A DNA stretch of 64,000 nucleotides from Phoma sp. XZ068 (GCA_004835665.1 RBKR01000019.1:248001-312000); one strand, 5' to 3'; positions 44,547 through 55,244 are shown, counted from the stretch's first letter. A program made the numbers and translations. Notes: generated by a model from the letters alone, not told the origin.

Positions 44547-45542
44547 ATGCGTGTCTCAACTTTGGTGCCGCTCATCGCGGCCGTTCCTTCAGCATTCGCG
44601 GCACCGCAGCAGCCAGACTTCACCAACACCACAGAGCTGCCTACCCGTTACGGCATGATTCTGTTCCCTCATTTCCAAGCTCTCGACGTCTTCGGTCCAT
44701 TGGACGTCCTCAACACACTCTCCATGGTCTACGGTAATAGAACAGGGATGACTCTCACCCTACTCAGCAAGAACATGGAGCCAGTAGGAACAACTGTCAA
44801 GGGCATGCACGGCCAAGGCAACTTTGGCGAAGAAGTCCTCCCGACCAACACTTTCGCCAATGTACTCGGCAAGAAGGCGAAGGCCGGTCCTGCCAAGGCA
44901 AAGGCTTTCACTGCTCAAAGCTACGGTAGTGGTGACGACGATGGTTGGGGCAACGGCTATGCGCGCCGTGACGAAGGCCACATCATCCCAAGATCTTCAA
45001 ATACAGACATCGAAGTCCTACTCGTTCCCGGTGGAGGCGGAACACGACAGAACATGACCGAGGAGATTGCTTTCGTGAAGGAGATCTTCCCCAAGGTACG
45101 ACGTTCCCTTGGCTATTCGTTTTTTGGCATCAAACTGATACCCCATAGTTGAAATACATCATCTCAATCTGCACCGGTGCAACCATTCTTGCCCGCTCCG
45201 GAATCCTCGACGGCAAGAACGCAACTACTAACAAGCGCGCCTGGACATGGGCTACGTCCACAGGCCCGAACGTAAATTGGGTGCCATCAGCCCGTTGGGT
45301 CGAAGACGGCAACATTTTCACTTCGAGTGGGATTTCTGCTGGTATCGATGTGACAATGGCTTGGGTGGGCAAGATTTACGGTGAACCGGTTGCGGATTAT
45401 GTGGCGGCCAGTATGGAGTATGAGGTAAGTCAAGTCTAATCTACCACGTTTATAGGTTTCCTATACTAATGTATCTTAGCGCTGGACTGATCCCCACAGG
45501 GATCCGTTTGCGAAGGTGTGGGATGTTCCCGGTGCCGTTTGA
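44547..45542 (+). CDS. Secreted DJ-1/PfpI-family protein (glutamine-amidotransferase-like fold)
   Basis: Three exons: 44547-45095, 45149-45424 and 45480-45542, with introns of 53 and 55 bp; 295 aa. It begins with a clean signal peptide (MRVSTLVPLIAAVPSAFA, cut near AAPQQ). The fold is recognisable from YGMILFPHFQALDVFGPLDVL at the start, LLVPGGGG in the middle and the nucleophile elbow ISICTGATILARSG with Cys191. FTSSGISAGIDVTMAWV and ERWTDPHRDPF follow, as in fungal ThiJ/PfpI and isocyanide-hydratase-like proteins. A Lys/Ala/Gly/Asp-rich insertion of about 50 residues (roughly 110-155) separates the first beta unit from LLVPGGG. Most family members are cytosolic, so the signal peptide is notable. 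The reaction is unknown: hydratase, glyoxalase or deglycase chemistry are all possible. Confidence 0.92.
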
Positions 45543-45785
45543 GCGATTAACGGGGCGAGAGTGAAAGCAAAGTCGGAGTTTCGGATGCTAGTTCTGTACA
45601 TAGAAGGTTATCTGTAGTTGTTAAGAATCGGTCACTCAGAATGCAAGGATGATGAGAGAGAAAAGGTCCCATCCGATGTCTTAGGATTTACTGCATGCTG
45701 AAACCGAGCACCTGATCGCTCGTACCTGACGCTAAAATGCCAACACCAGAGCACCGGAACTACCAACATCAACCGAACCCATAAA

Positions 45786-47994
45786 TCATTGGCTACTAAC
45801 GATTGTCGGGCCGTTTGCGACGTGCTGTTTCTCCTCATTAGCACCTCTCCTGTACACTCGGTGTTGTTGTTGCTGTTGGCCTCCACGGTACGCTCCTCTG
45901 CCAATTCCTCCACCACCTCCTCCCCCGCCATTGCCCCCTCTAGGGGGCCTTGTACCTCCGCGCCCCGGACCTCCTCGCCCTCTTCCGACAGAGAAGTTGA
46001 TATTCACCAGCGGCCGTTCGACCCATTCAACACCTTTCAGACCCAAGCTTTCCTTCTCCCACTCTGTGAGCTTGCTGGCTTGATACAAGCCCATCAACCG
46101 TTGCTTATCAACCTCCTCTTTTCCTTGTGGGCCAACTTGCTTTGTCAACTTGACGTTCCGCAGCTCCGGAACCCACGCCTTGATGTATTCGCCCTGCGGG
46201 TCGTAGTCCAGCGCCTGCTTTACAGGATTGAAAACTCGCCCTTGCCGTGGGTCGTTTCCTACGCCAGAAACATATTGCCAGTTCCCCCAATTGCTCGGTA
46301 CGTCGTAATCTGTAAGCATGCACTCGTACCATTCTGCGCCAATGCGCCAGTCGATCTCGAGGTGGGACGCGAGGAACGAAGCGACATTTTGGCGTGCTCG
46401 ATTCGAAGTGTAGCCTGTAAGGAAGAGTTCGCGATTTGAGGCATCGATGAGACCGACGCCTGTGCGCCCGGAACGGAAGCGACCAAAAGTTTCGATGGTT
46501 CGGAGCGGGTCATTGTCTAATGTGGGCCTGTCGAGTCGCCGCCAGGTTTTTGGCGGCGGTGGAGTTTTGTTATTTTTGCTTTCCTGCGGCCGAATGCCGT
46601 AGAGGTGGAACATTGCTGGGCCAAATTTTCGCATGCACAGCCTCATGTAATCCCGCCACAGAAGCTCGAACCTGACGGCTGCTGTGCCATCATTTTCACC
46701 TTTCCCATACCCTTCGGCACCTCTGCCCTGTCCTTTCCCTTGCTCAAAATCCATCATCGCCCAATGCACTTGCCGCGCCGTACAATGCCCTTGTGCGAGG
46801 AAAGCGGATAGTTTAGTGCTGAAGTCGCGTCCGAGCATACCATTCCGTGTAGCTTTGTATGAACTCATAGCGCCACTGGATATGAGGAACAATATGCGAT
46901 CCAGTGCGTGTGACTCGCCTCCTCTGAAAGGATGTGCCGACTCGACATTACCGCCAGGCCATTTAGGTGGTACCACCAAGCCGAATGTAGGGTCTTTCTC
47001 GAATGGAGCCTGGAGCGCTTTCAATATGCCATCGAAACTTGTGGGTATACGGAAAGGTGATTGTTGAGGAGGGACATCGGGTGGAAGGGGTGGTAATTGC
47101 GTAGGCGCCGGAAGGGTTTTTCGAGGCTGGTCTCGCAATGGTTCGACGGATTTGCGGAATGATGTGTAGATGTTGGGAAGTTCGGAGATGTCGTCGAATG
47201 GCAGGTCGCGGCTGTGCCTCGTTAGCTCTAGATTTAGGAGGTGCAGGGACAGAAAGAACGTACTCATCTATGTAGTACTTTTCATCGCTCCACAACTTGA
47301 AATCGACGCCGTTCTGCTTTGCAATCTTCCCCACAATTTTTTCTTCTTCCTTCTCCTCCACAGACTCATCTGCTGTCATCCAAATACCAGAAATCTCGCC
47401 ATTTGCGTTACCGCTTTTCGAGTAGTATTCGAGGATGTTCTTGACGACATCCCCAATCCTGCCAACCCTTATTTGTAACCCAGACCCACACCCCAGATCA
47501 TCAAGTCTCTGCTTCAGATCCCACACTCCTTCGGCAATAAAAGTCGCACGATGAGGTCCCGTACGCCATATTTTTGCAACGTGGCTGCGTGCTTCTGGAT
47601 ACGGCGATTGCTCTGACGCAGAGGAGAGGAAGCCAGAAACTTCAATTTGTTGTGCGGGGAACACGTAGACCGGGAGCAGATGGGTGAAGGTGGTGCCGCG
47701 GTGCTCCGAAGTCAAAGAATCGTCTCGCGCACGGGACTCTGAGTTAGACGGGGACGTCAAGTTTAATTGACGTGTAACGTGCCGCGATGCAGCTGTGAAT
47801 ACTGGGTTGTCTGAGAGGCGGACATCGCGACGCAGAATATAAAGCAGAATGCGCGGTTGCTCAGTAGGCATGGTCGAGTAATCGCTGCTGGTGTTAAGAG
47901 ACCGACGTGGACACGAAGAACAACGAGAGAGGCTGCAGTGATTGCACAGCGGCCAAGAACTGCTGCGTCGTAACATCAACGAGAAGCGATTCAT
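45786..47994 (-). CDS. cry-DASH: Cryptochrome/photolyase of the DASH class (cry-DASH) with C-terminal RGG tail
   Basis: Two exons: 47994-47264 and 47211-45786, with a 52-bp intron 47212-47263; 718 aa. Splicing forms YYIDDRDLPFDDISELP, a hallmark of the class. The N-terminal alpha/beta domain starts at PRILLYILRRDVRLSDNPVF. The helical FAD domain shows GGESHALDRILFLIS, SYKATRNGMLGRDFSTKLSAFLA, WRDYMRLCMRKFG, ASNRELFLTGYTSNRARQNVASFLA, DWRIGAEWYECMLTDYD and NWGNWQYVSGVGNDPRQGRVFNP. Cry-DASH binds FAD and MTHF and repairs single-stranded DNA pyrimidine dimers. The C-terminal extension is Arg/Gly-rich (GRGRGGPGRGG.., then poly-Gly and poly-Gln), as in other fungal cry-DASH, and may bind RNA. Start choice: the ATG at 47994 gives an Arg/Ser-rich, acid-poor leader of about 48 residues; an internal ATG at 47871 gives 677 aa without it. 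Confidence 0.95.
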
Positions 47995-48931
47995 TGACGA
48001 ATCGACTCGTAGCAATCGAAATCGTGATCGTTCATAGCGGTGGCCACAGGCAAAAGAGTGCCTCCCGGAAGCTCAGAAGCGGCCGTGATGCGTCATGACA
48101 CGACGGTGGTGAGCCGAGCTGTGTTCTACCGAAAATTCTAGGGCACGAGGCCGCTGGCACTAGAAGACGACCTAGATTTCATCTGTCAGCTGCATCAGGA
48201 CGCCTCAGCCCGAAGGAGCGCAGATGTATGGATCTGAGGACATCCGTTTCAGGGCTGGTGATGCTTGCTGCAGCATCTTGGACCAGGTTTATGACGTGGG
48301 CCCTGTCAGAACACGTGCGCGTCATTGGCTGCAGGGGCGCTCGCCCCAGCGAGTTTGGGACGGGCCGAGAATTGGTGTGAGTTTGTCGTGGCGATGGTCG
48401 TGCTGTCATGAAAGTGAGCTGGGGATCGCGAGAAGCTTGACTGATGTACCGATGCGCCATGCCTGAAGAAGCCTCGTTTCGTAGGCTAATCTAGATCTCC
48501 GATTGCCAAGTAGCCTGATACAGCCAATGATGCAGACACATCGCCGCAGATCTCACGGCGAAGTTTTGATCTCGCGATCCCTCGATTGTTAGAACAGATC
48601 GCGTGCAACAGACCCATGCAGGAACACCACTCGCGGCTACATCTGTCGTATCGGTGCATCCCGTTATCTGGCCTGACAACTGCGGGCTGTTCGGCTCACA
48701 CGCTCCGGCAGATCTGTGCCGGAGATGCCGATCATGCTGCTGTGCATATGGGGATGATGGGCAGCAAATCAGCTGAAATTATTCCAGTTGTTCGTTCACC
48801 CAACCATATATTATTTCAGAGCATCCGTGGGGCATGAGAATACGATTTAATGGGCACGGGCTTTCTTTTTTGGTGTACGTGCATTTCGTCCCTACTTGAT
48901 CACCTGCATAAGTGTCCCAAGATGAAGCTCA
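47995..48931. other. Intergenic between cry-DASH and GAD
   Basis: About 940 bp. Four CGAT and one GATC tetramers cluster on the minus strand at 48001-48030, just upstream of the cry-DASH ATG. No gene is visible. Confidence 0.5.
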
Positions 48932-50760
48932 CTAGCACACAGATCGGTGCACCCCCTCGTGCATCGGCCTCTTGGCTTTGTGCCTTCTGTGAGCCGGATG
49001 TCCGAGAGACGAATGTGTCTTCTCCGCACTGCGGCTCGACGGTTGCCAGGCTGCAAGGTCCGTTGCATCTGTGTTCTGTGAAAGGTAAGCAAGTTACCCT
49101 GATATAGCACATGTTCGGGGAGTGGAGCGTACCATCAGCTGTTCCATAACTTGGCAGATGTCCGTTACCAATCGATCAATCATGTCCAGAGACAAGCTCT
49201 CGCGTACAACGACCCGCAGAATCTCCGTCTTCTCCTCATTTGGTGGGAGCGGGTAGTCTACACGTGTCAGTCAGTGTACGCCACACCGTTGGAGTTACAC
49301 TCACTCGGGATGATGTATTGCTTGGCGCGCAGTAGGTTGCTGACAGACCCTTGCTTCACGTGGGGGTAGTCCTTCTTGAAGTCGTCTGTAAGGGTGAATG
49401 CAACTACGGGGAGACCAGCGTTGTAAGCTGCACTGTCGTCTCCCTCGGTGTAGTGCTTTTTGCCCTTCTCGAATTTCAAGTCTCCCTTCTTACGATGAAT
49501 GTCGCTAACACAGCGGAACCAGCCAGTGTGCTCTAAAGCCCTGCTCAACAAGCGTGCATTGGCAAGTGTGTTTTCCATAACGCTACGGAATCCGTTGAAC
49601 CCCAAATGAATCAGGTTGTCTAGCCAAATTAGCTATGTAGCACGAGAGAATCGTGTGACTTACAATACTGCGCAATGATCTGTGCTCCGGGGCGCGAGAA
49701 GTTGAGTGTGTACGACTCTTCCGTGCCACCAAGATAATGCAGCTCGAAAACCAAGTGCTTGGGCAAGTAGCTTTCGTCTCTCCAGATGATCCAGCCTACA
49801 CCAGCGTAAACAAGACCAAATTTGTGACCACTGGTGTTGATAGACTTGACGCGGGGAAGCTCAAAGTTCCACTTCTTGCCAGCCTTCGCGTTCGTGAAAG
49901 GCGCAATGAAGCCACCGGAGGCAGCGTCGACGTGGATGGGGATGTCGTTGCCAGTCTCCTTCTCAAAAGCGTCCAAAATTTCATGGATTTCTTCAACTGG
50001 CTCGTAGTGACCTGTGTAGGTACTTCCCAAGATCACGAAAACACCGATCGTGTTCTCGTCGATATTCTTCTTGACTTGCTCAGGGTCCAAACGGTACGAT
50101 GAATCTTCAGAGACAGGCAATATTCTTGCCTCGACTTCAAAGTAACGGGCAAACTACAATCTATAAGAGAACTATTACCAAGAGCTTTTGTGAACATACC
50201 TTCTCGAGGGCGACCTGTGCGTTGGCACCCATGATAATATTGGGTTTTGATGTATCCTTGCCTTCGGCCATTCGCTTCTCCTGCCAGCGTCTTTTCATGG
50301 CTAGTCCACCAAGATGGATCGCTTCGCTTGAACCTGTTGTGGCGGAGCCAATGGCCCTCTCACCCCTTTGAACACCCCAAAGGTGAGCAATAATTGAGAT
50401 ACAGCGTGCGTGTATATCCATCATAGCAGGATATTCATCGGCATCCGACATGTTCTTCGAGATGTTCTCGATCATCAACGCCTCAGCTTCGCGCTCCATA
50501 TACGTTCCAACGAACGAGGCCAAGTTCAAACTGGGTCGTCCATCCAGGTCAAGTTCATCCTTGAGCAGCTGATGGACAGTGTCCGCTGGAGCGCCATCCT
50601 GAGGGATCTTGTACTTCGACAACTCAACAGTGGCCGCGTACCTGCTTGAGTACGGGGTCGTGTGGCTGACCCCTTGGCGGTGGGCACCAGCTTTGTGCAG
50701 TGGGTGATCCTTCAGAGACTCAATAAGTTCATCGGGATCGACATGTCGTGCAAGAGCCAT
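48932..50760 (-). CDS. GAD: Glutamate decarboxylase (PLP-dependent)
   Basis: Five exons: 50760-50200, 50153-49664, 49619-49305, 49257-49133 and 49075-48932; introns of 46, 44, 47 and 57 bp; 544 aa. The enzyme converts L-glutamate to GABA and CO2, consuming a proton, at the head of the GABA shunt in the cytosol. Conserved features are NLASFVGTYME near the start, GSATTGSSEAIHLGGLAMKRRWQ, HVDAASGGFIAPF, and the Schiff-base Lys298 in SINTSGHKFGLVYAG. WRDESYLPKHLVFELHYLGG and FNGFRSVMENTLANARLL follow. The last exon is found only after splicing a 57-bp intron and gives a His/Lys-rich tail ending HEGVHRSVC, a signature of filamentous-fungal GADs. The start at 50760 (MALARHVDPDEL) is preferred over upstream in-frame codons because homology begins there. 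Confidence 0.96.
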
Positions 50761-51914
50761 CGTCAATAGAGTTTCGAGTGGTGACGATTGGGTGTAGGAG
50801 TTAGATTGTTGCAGCCCCTCAATGCAGACACCCAACGTAGTATATACGCATCCTACCATGACGACATGGCGCGTTGATTCACGCAGCAGTCGCACTGCAC
50901 ACGTCTCCGGGACCTCCGTAGCATGACCAAAGATGCAATCAGACTCTCAAAAAGCTTGATCGGTGCTTAGAAAAGCTTGTTTTTACCGGGAATGGGGCTG
51001 CGGACCACTCTCCACCCTCATTGAGCGAATTAGGAGACTCCTATAATGGGCATTTGGTAAGGTACGAGGCTTAGGTGCCTAGATATCCAATGGTAGGTGC
51101 GGGTGGAACTGCACGATGTTTCCGGAGGCCCACAGCACCGTGGTTGTCTGGAGAAAATAGCGCAAGAATGACGATGCTTTCAGACAGTACCCAACACCTT
51201 GACCGTACTGCGAGAAGGCGCAAAGCCGGATGACGAAAACGCTCCGCATGCCTAAGCACGGGACCGGTTCCCCCGGAAGTGAGTAAGCATCCGGCCAATG
51301 CCTAAGGCAAGCATTCGCCCACGCGAAGTGACAAAGACAGTCACGTGACCAATGACAGCCACTTTCCACGGTCACTTCGCCTGTTGCATGCCTTTATTAC
51401 TTGAGGCCATTCCCACCATTTCATCAAGGTCTGGAGTCTTCCATTCTTCCTTCGAAGTCTCAGGTTTGTTTCAATGCACCCCGCGCCGAGGCTGACATGG
51501 CAACAATACGCCGCGCCATTGCGTCATCCATTGTCGTCGAAGGCTTGACAGCTCGTCCCCGCGTCTGCACACGCGTCCCAAAGGTGGTTGCCTAGCTGTC
51601 AAGGTACGCGGCTTCGGCCATATGGGCTTGTATTCACGCAGTATCTGGAGTTTCAGCTATAGCTTGCTCTTAACTCGAACGTAGTCTTCCAATTATCAAG
51701 CCTCTTGCAAGTCCAATGAACAACCACATCGTACTGACCTGACCTGATTCGTCCGCCCCGCTTTCATCATTCGGCAGTTCACACACCACCGAAGCTCCGT
51801 ATTGCCACGCCTGGTAGTGTAATCGACTCGTCTTGCCTTTTAGTCGCTGGCAGCTGCACCTCACTTCTTTCTTTGCCTTACTACATTCTCCGTTGACTTT
51901 CTATACCAAACACC
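50761..51914. other. Divergent intergenic region GAD / FAS1
   Basis: 1.15 kb separating divergent starts. It holds the nested inverted-repeat element at 51323-51380, a CCAAT box and pyrimidine-rich sequence just before the FAS1 ATG. No gene seen. Confidence 0.6.
51323..51380. promoter_or_regulatory. Nested palindromic element: 10-bp inverted repeat around CACGTG and CCAAT
   Basis: GCGAAGTGAC (51323-51332) and its exact reverse complement GTCACTTCGC (51371-51380) flank the perfect palindrome GTCACGTGAC (51340-51349), which is immediately followed by CCAAT. Four GTGAC/GTCAC half-sites lie within 58 bp. The element sits about 535-590 bp upstream of FAS1 and about 560-620 bp upstream of GAD. A bHLH/Cbf1-like or bZIP factor together with the CCAAT complex are candidate binders by motif only. 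Confidence 0.5.
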
Positions 51915-53357
51915 ATGCGTTTCTCTCGTGTGGTACCATTCATCCCATTGGCTTCGGCCTTGGTGATCACTGAAGCTGAGATCTTCGAGAAGTTACCAAA
52001 GTCCAACAGACATATTGAGAACGCGAAGCTGTCAGGCAAGGAGCTCCTCGATAATGCCCAGGAAATCCTCGATGATACCTTCAACAAGGTCAAGGAGAGT
52101 GCACAGGATATCTACGGCCGGATCCACGATGCTGGTGCCAACGTTGAGTCGTGGTTAGAAGGGTCATCGTTCGATGATGCTACTATCAACTTTGGTGGCG
52201 TTGACGACCACGATGGTCCACCCCATGATGGACCATCCCGTCCCGGTCATCCCCCCCACGATGGACCACCTCATCACGGTCCTCCACATCGCGGTGGACC
52301 TCACCACCCACCTCACCATGGTGATGACAAGCCCAACAGGACAGTCTACGAGCTCATCAACGAGAGCAAATATACCACTAGGCTTGCTAAGCTGATTAAT
52401 AAATATGACGATCTCGTCAAGACTCTCAACAGCACGAAGGCCAACTATACCATCTTTGCTCCTACTGACGAGGCTTTTGAGAAGATACCAGATCATGGAA
52501 GGCACCCTTCAAAAGAGGTTCTTAAGGACATCCTTTTGTACCATGTCAGCCCTGACTTCTACCCTGCTGGTCGTGTTCTCCACAGCTACACCATCCCAAC
52601 TCTGTTCGAGCCCGAGCAGCTTGGTCACAAGCAGCGTCTGACCGTTCGCGTAACTCTCAAGGGCCCTACTATCAACTTCTACAGTAAGCTTGTTGCTGTT
52701 AACATCTTCGGCACCAATGGTGTTGTTCACGGCGTCGACTCGATTCTTGTTCCTCCTCCCAAGGTTGCGTCTATCATCGCGCTACTTCCCGGCGAGTTCA
52801 GTACCCTGGAGCTCGCACTCCAGAAGACCGGATTATTCGACAAGATCAACAGCACCGACTACCCCCATGAGGGCGGCACTCTCTTCGCTCCCTCCAACTT
52901 CGCCTTCCAGAAGCTCGGTCCCAGGGTCAACGCCTTCCTCTTCAGTAGCTACGGCCAGAAGTACCTGAAGGCTCTGCTCAAATACCACATCGTCGTCAAC
53001 CAGACACTCTACACTGATGCGTTCTTTGACGCTGGGAAGAACCACAAGGATGATGAGTCGGCCGCTGACCGTCCGCCGTACTACCACTACGACCTTCCCA
53101 CCGCGCTTGAGGACAAGTACCTCGCTGTTGATGTCGCAAGATACGGACCATTTGTGTCAGTCCGCATCAACGGCTTCTCTCGCGTAACTGTGCACGACGG
53201 TGTCGCCAGTGATGGTGTCATCCAGGTTGTCTCTGATGTCCTGATCCCACCCAAGAACGCCAACGGCGAGCAGGTTATGTGGCAGGGTGAGGAGCTCAGC
53301 GTTGAGGAGTTCAAGGAGCGTCTCGACGCTTTTACTGACGAGAACATTGAGTTGTGA
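51915..53357 (+). CDS. Secreted protein with two fasciclin (FAS1) domains and His/Pro/Gly-rich linker
   Basis: A single exon of 480 aa with the ATG at 51915. Residues 1-17 form a signal peptide (MRFSRVVPFIPLASALV). A helical, charged N-terminal region follows to about residue 95. Residues 96-140 form a low-complexity linker made of PPH, HDGPP and HHG units with 11 His. FAS1 domain 1 spans about 141-280 (TVYELINESKYTTRLAKL.., YTIFAPTDEAFEKIPD, LLYHVSPDFYPAG, NGVVHGVDSILVPP). FAS1 domain 2 spans about 285-450 (GTLFAPSNFAFQKLG, LKYHIVVNQTLYTDAFF, VTVHDGVASDGVIQVVSDVLIPP). FAS1 domains mediate adhesion and often associate with the cell wall. There is no GPI signal: the C-terminus is acidic (DENIEL). 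Divergent to GAD. Confidence 0.94.
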   Translation: MRFSRVVPFIPLASALVITEAEIFEKLPKSNRHIENAKLSGKELLDNAQEILDDTFNKVKESAQDIYGRIHDAGANVESWLEGSSFDDATINFGGVDDHDGPPHDGPSRPGHPPHDGPPHHGPPHRGGPHHPPHHGDDKPNRTVYELINESKYTTRLAKLINKYDDLVKTLNSTKANYTIFAPTDEAFEKIPDHGRHPSKEVLKDILLYHVSPDFYPAGRVLHSYTIPTLFEPEQLGHKQRLTVRVTLKGPTINFYSKLVAVNIFGTNGVVHGVDSILVPPPKVASIIALLPGEFSTLELALQKTGLFDKINSTDYPHEGGTLFAPSNFAFQKLGPRVNAFLFSSYGQKYLKALLKYHIVVNQTLYTDAFFDAGKNHKDDESAADRPPYYHYDLPTALEDKYLAVDVARYGPFVSVRINGFSRVTVHDGVASDGVIQVVSDVLIPPKNANGEQVMWQGEELSVEEFKERLDAFTDENIEL

Positions 53358-53858
53358 GTGTGTGCACGCAGATGGAGGTGGTGGAGGTGGTGGAGGTTGA
53401 AGGGCTGCGAAGCTAGCGCATGTCTACCTGTTTCAGTGAATCAACGGTCTTGAGCCGCTATGGCATTGTACAATCTTTATTAAGCCGACACTACATTGTT
53501 ATCGTTTATGAGACTTTGCTAGCAGAGTGCTGCTTTTACATACAAGTTGCAGCGAAGCTGCAGAACCAACGGGCAACAATCGGCGTCCTCAGTCTACCCA
53601 TCTCACCGCTCTTTAGCCGCTCTTGGTGAAGATTTCGCACGCTGCAAAGTTTGTTGATTAATTTGTTGGTCACTGCCACTTTGGTGCCTGAAGTTCTCGG
53701 TGTTGTCAAGTCAACATGTCAACGTATCCAAGTCAACAATGAGTAATAGTATTCAACGCTATAACGCGACAACTATGCAACAGACAAGGGTGACCCCTGA
53801 GATCCCTGACGCCATTCTACTATCACTACCTACACAACGCCAAAATAAAAAATAGATT
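53358..53858. other. Convergent 3' region FAS1 / J-like gene
   Basis: 500 bp between convergent stops. A short GGAGGT/GGTGGA tandem lies at about 53371-53398, directly after the FAS1 stop. No gene seen. Confidence 0.5.
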
Positions 53859-54734
53859 TTAATACGGCATAGCATTCCTCGCTAGCCCATCACCAAGATA
53901 GCTTGGTCGTCTACATCGCAGTCGCGGGTGCCTCGAGTAAGTCTCGTAGGCTATCAGAACAGGTACAAAGGAATCGTAAGGTTGGGTGCCGTAGAATGGC
54001 TCGTAATCGGCGAATACGCGGTGGTGGCGCTTGAGCGCCCAGTTGGGGTCGTCATTTCGTGTGTCTTCGTGAATGCATTGTTGTGGTTCTTCCTCGTCTT
54101 CCTCTGGAATCTCTTCGGGAACAGGCATTATGCCTACTTCTTCCTGCAAGCTGCTTGCGCTGTGTCCACTGTCCTTTCTCCCGTGTTTTGGTGATTCCAG
54201 ACCAGCTGGGAGACTTGAGTATGGTGTTATGGGTGTTGGTGCACCGCCAACTCGCGCACGGTAGATCTCGTCGTACTCTGCCCGGGCCTCGCCGTCTGCA
54301 AGCAACTCCATCGCAGTTGTCAATGCGCGGTACTTTGTCGCATCGCTCTGGAAGTATGCTACTCGTAAACGGCGGAAGGCAGCTTTGATCTCGTCTACTG
54401 TGGCCTCGGGCCCGAGCTCGAGGATGGCATAGTGGTCGACGAAGTCTGCGGGCTCGGGTGAAAGAATTCTTGATGGGTCGCTGGTGGGCGAAAAGAATGA
54501 ATCGTAGGGTGATCGTCCTATGGGAGAAACAACAGAGTTGCGATGTGAGAGGAGTGTGGAAGCTTCGGAAACGTAAACAGAAGATCTTTTGCTGGGTGAC
54601 ATGGGCATAATGTTGAGGGATCGTGGGATGAATTCAGATTCGGTGCGGCCGTGGGTTGGACGTTTCCGCTGGGGACTAAATTGCATACGCAACATATGCG
54701 GAGACGGTTCCGGGAGGGGCGTGTAGGACATCAT
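53859..54734 (-). CDS. J-like domain protein lacking the HPD motif
   Basis: A single exon of 291 aa from the ATG at 54734. The first 90 residues are Ser/Pro/Arg-rich and disordered. Residues 97-157 match a J domain: DHYAILELGPEATVDEIKAAFRRLR, then LTTAMELLADGEARAEYDEIY. Helices I, II and III and the final YDxxY are clear. The loop that should contain His-Pro-Asp reads YFQSD (127-131). Without HPD, stimulation of Hsp70 ATPase is not expected, so this is a J-like protein that may act as an adaptor or decoy. The C-terminal third contains an acidic run (EEIPEEDEEE) and an aromatic, Arg-rich end. Divergent to POP1 with a 510-bp shared upstream region. Confidence 0.83.
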   Translation of the reverse strand: MMSYTPLPEPSPHMLRMQFSPQRKRPTHGRTESEFIPRSLNIMPMSPSKRSSVYVSEASTLLSHRNSVVSPIGRSPYDSFFSPTSDPSRILSPEPADFVDHYAILELGPEATVDEIKAAFRRLRVAYFQSDATKYRALTTAMELLADGEARAEYDEIYRARVGGAPTPITPYSSLPAGLESPKHGRKDSGHSASSLQEEVGIMPVPEEIPEEDEEEPQQCIHEDTRNDDPNWALKRHHRVFADYEPFYGTQPYDSFVPVLIAYETYSRHPRLRCRRPSYLGDGLARNAMPY

Positions 54735-55244
54735 TGTGAATGTGAGCTTGTCTGCTTTGAGGGTTGTTCGGTGGAAAGCAAGCAGGACAAAGGAATTGTT
54801 GTGTGTAAGAATGACCAGCGTGTTGTGAAGAAAGAATGCTATGATTGCGCGGCGAGGAAGGCTGTCTTAGACAAGGTCCCGTGGCTGGCCGAGGCGCAGC
54901 TGCAGGGAGGCCCTGAGGTTGCCAGGGGCAAGTGGAGTGGATTCCAGTGCCAAAGCCGAGATGAACATCGTGTGATGCGCTGTTCGCATTTACTTTTGTG
55001 ATAGGGCAGTCGTTCTGAAACACACGGCTGTCAGTGGCCCTGCATTATCACGAACTAGGCTTTACCCAAGTTGTTTGTTTGGGAGTTGTGCACCGGATGA
55101 ACGGTGGATGCACGTGCAGACGCGAGCGCGCTAGGCCGCCAACGGGAGCTATGACTCGCTAGTTGTCAAAATGTCCCGAAACAATTACAGCCGTTGGCTA
55201 TCACGGCGTCGCATTCCTCACTGATCCACACTGACCGAGGAACC
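54735..55244. other. Divergent promoter region J-like / POP1
   Basis: 510 bp between divergent starts. It includes a CACGTG E-box at 55111-55116. No gene seen. Confidence 0.5.
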
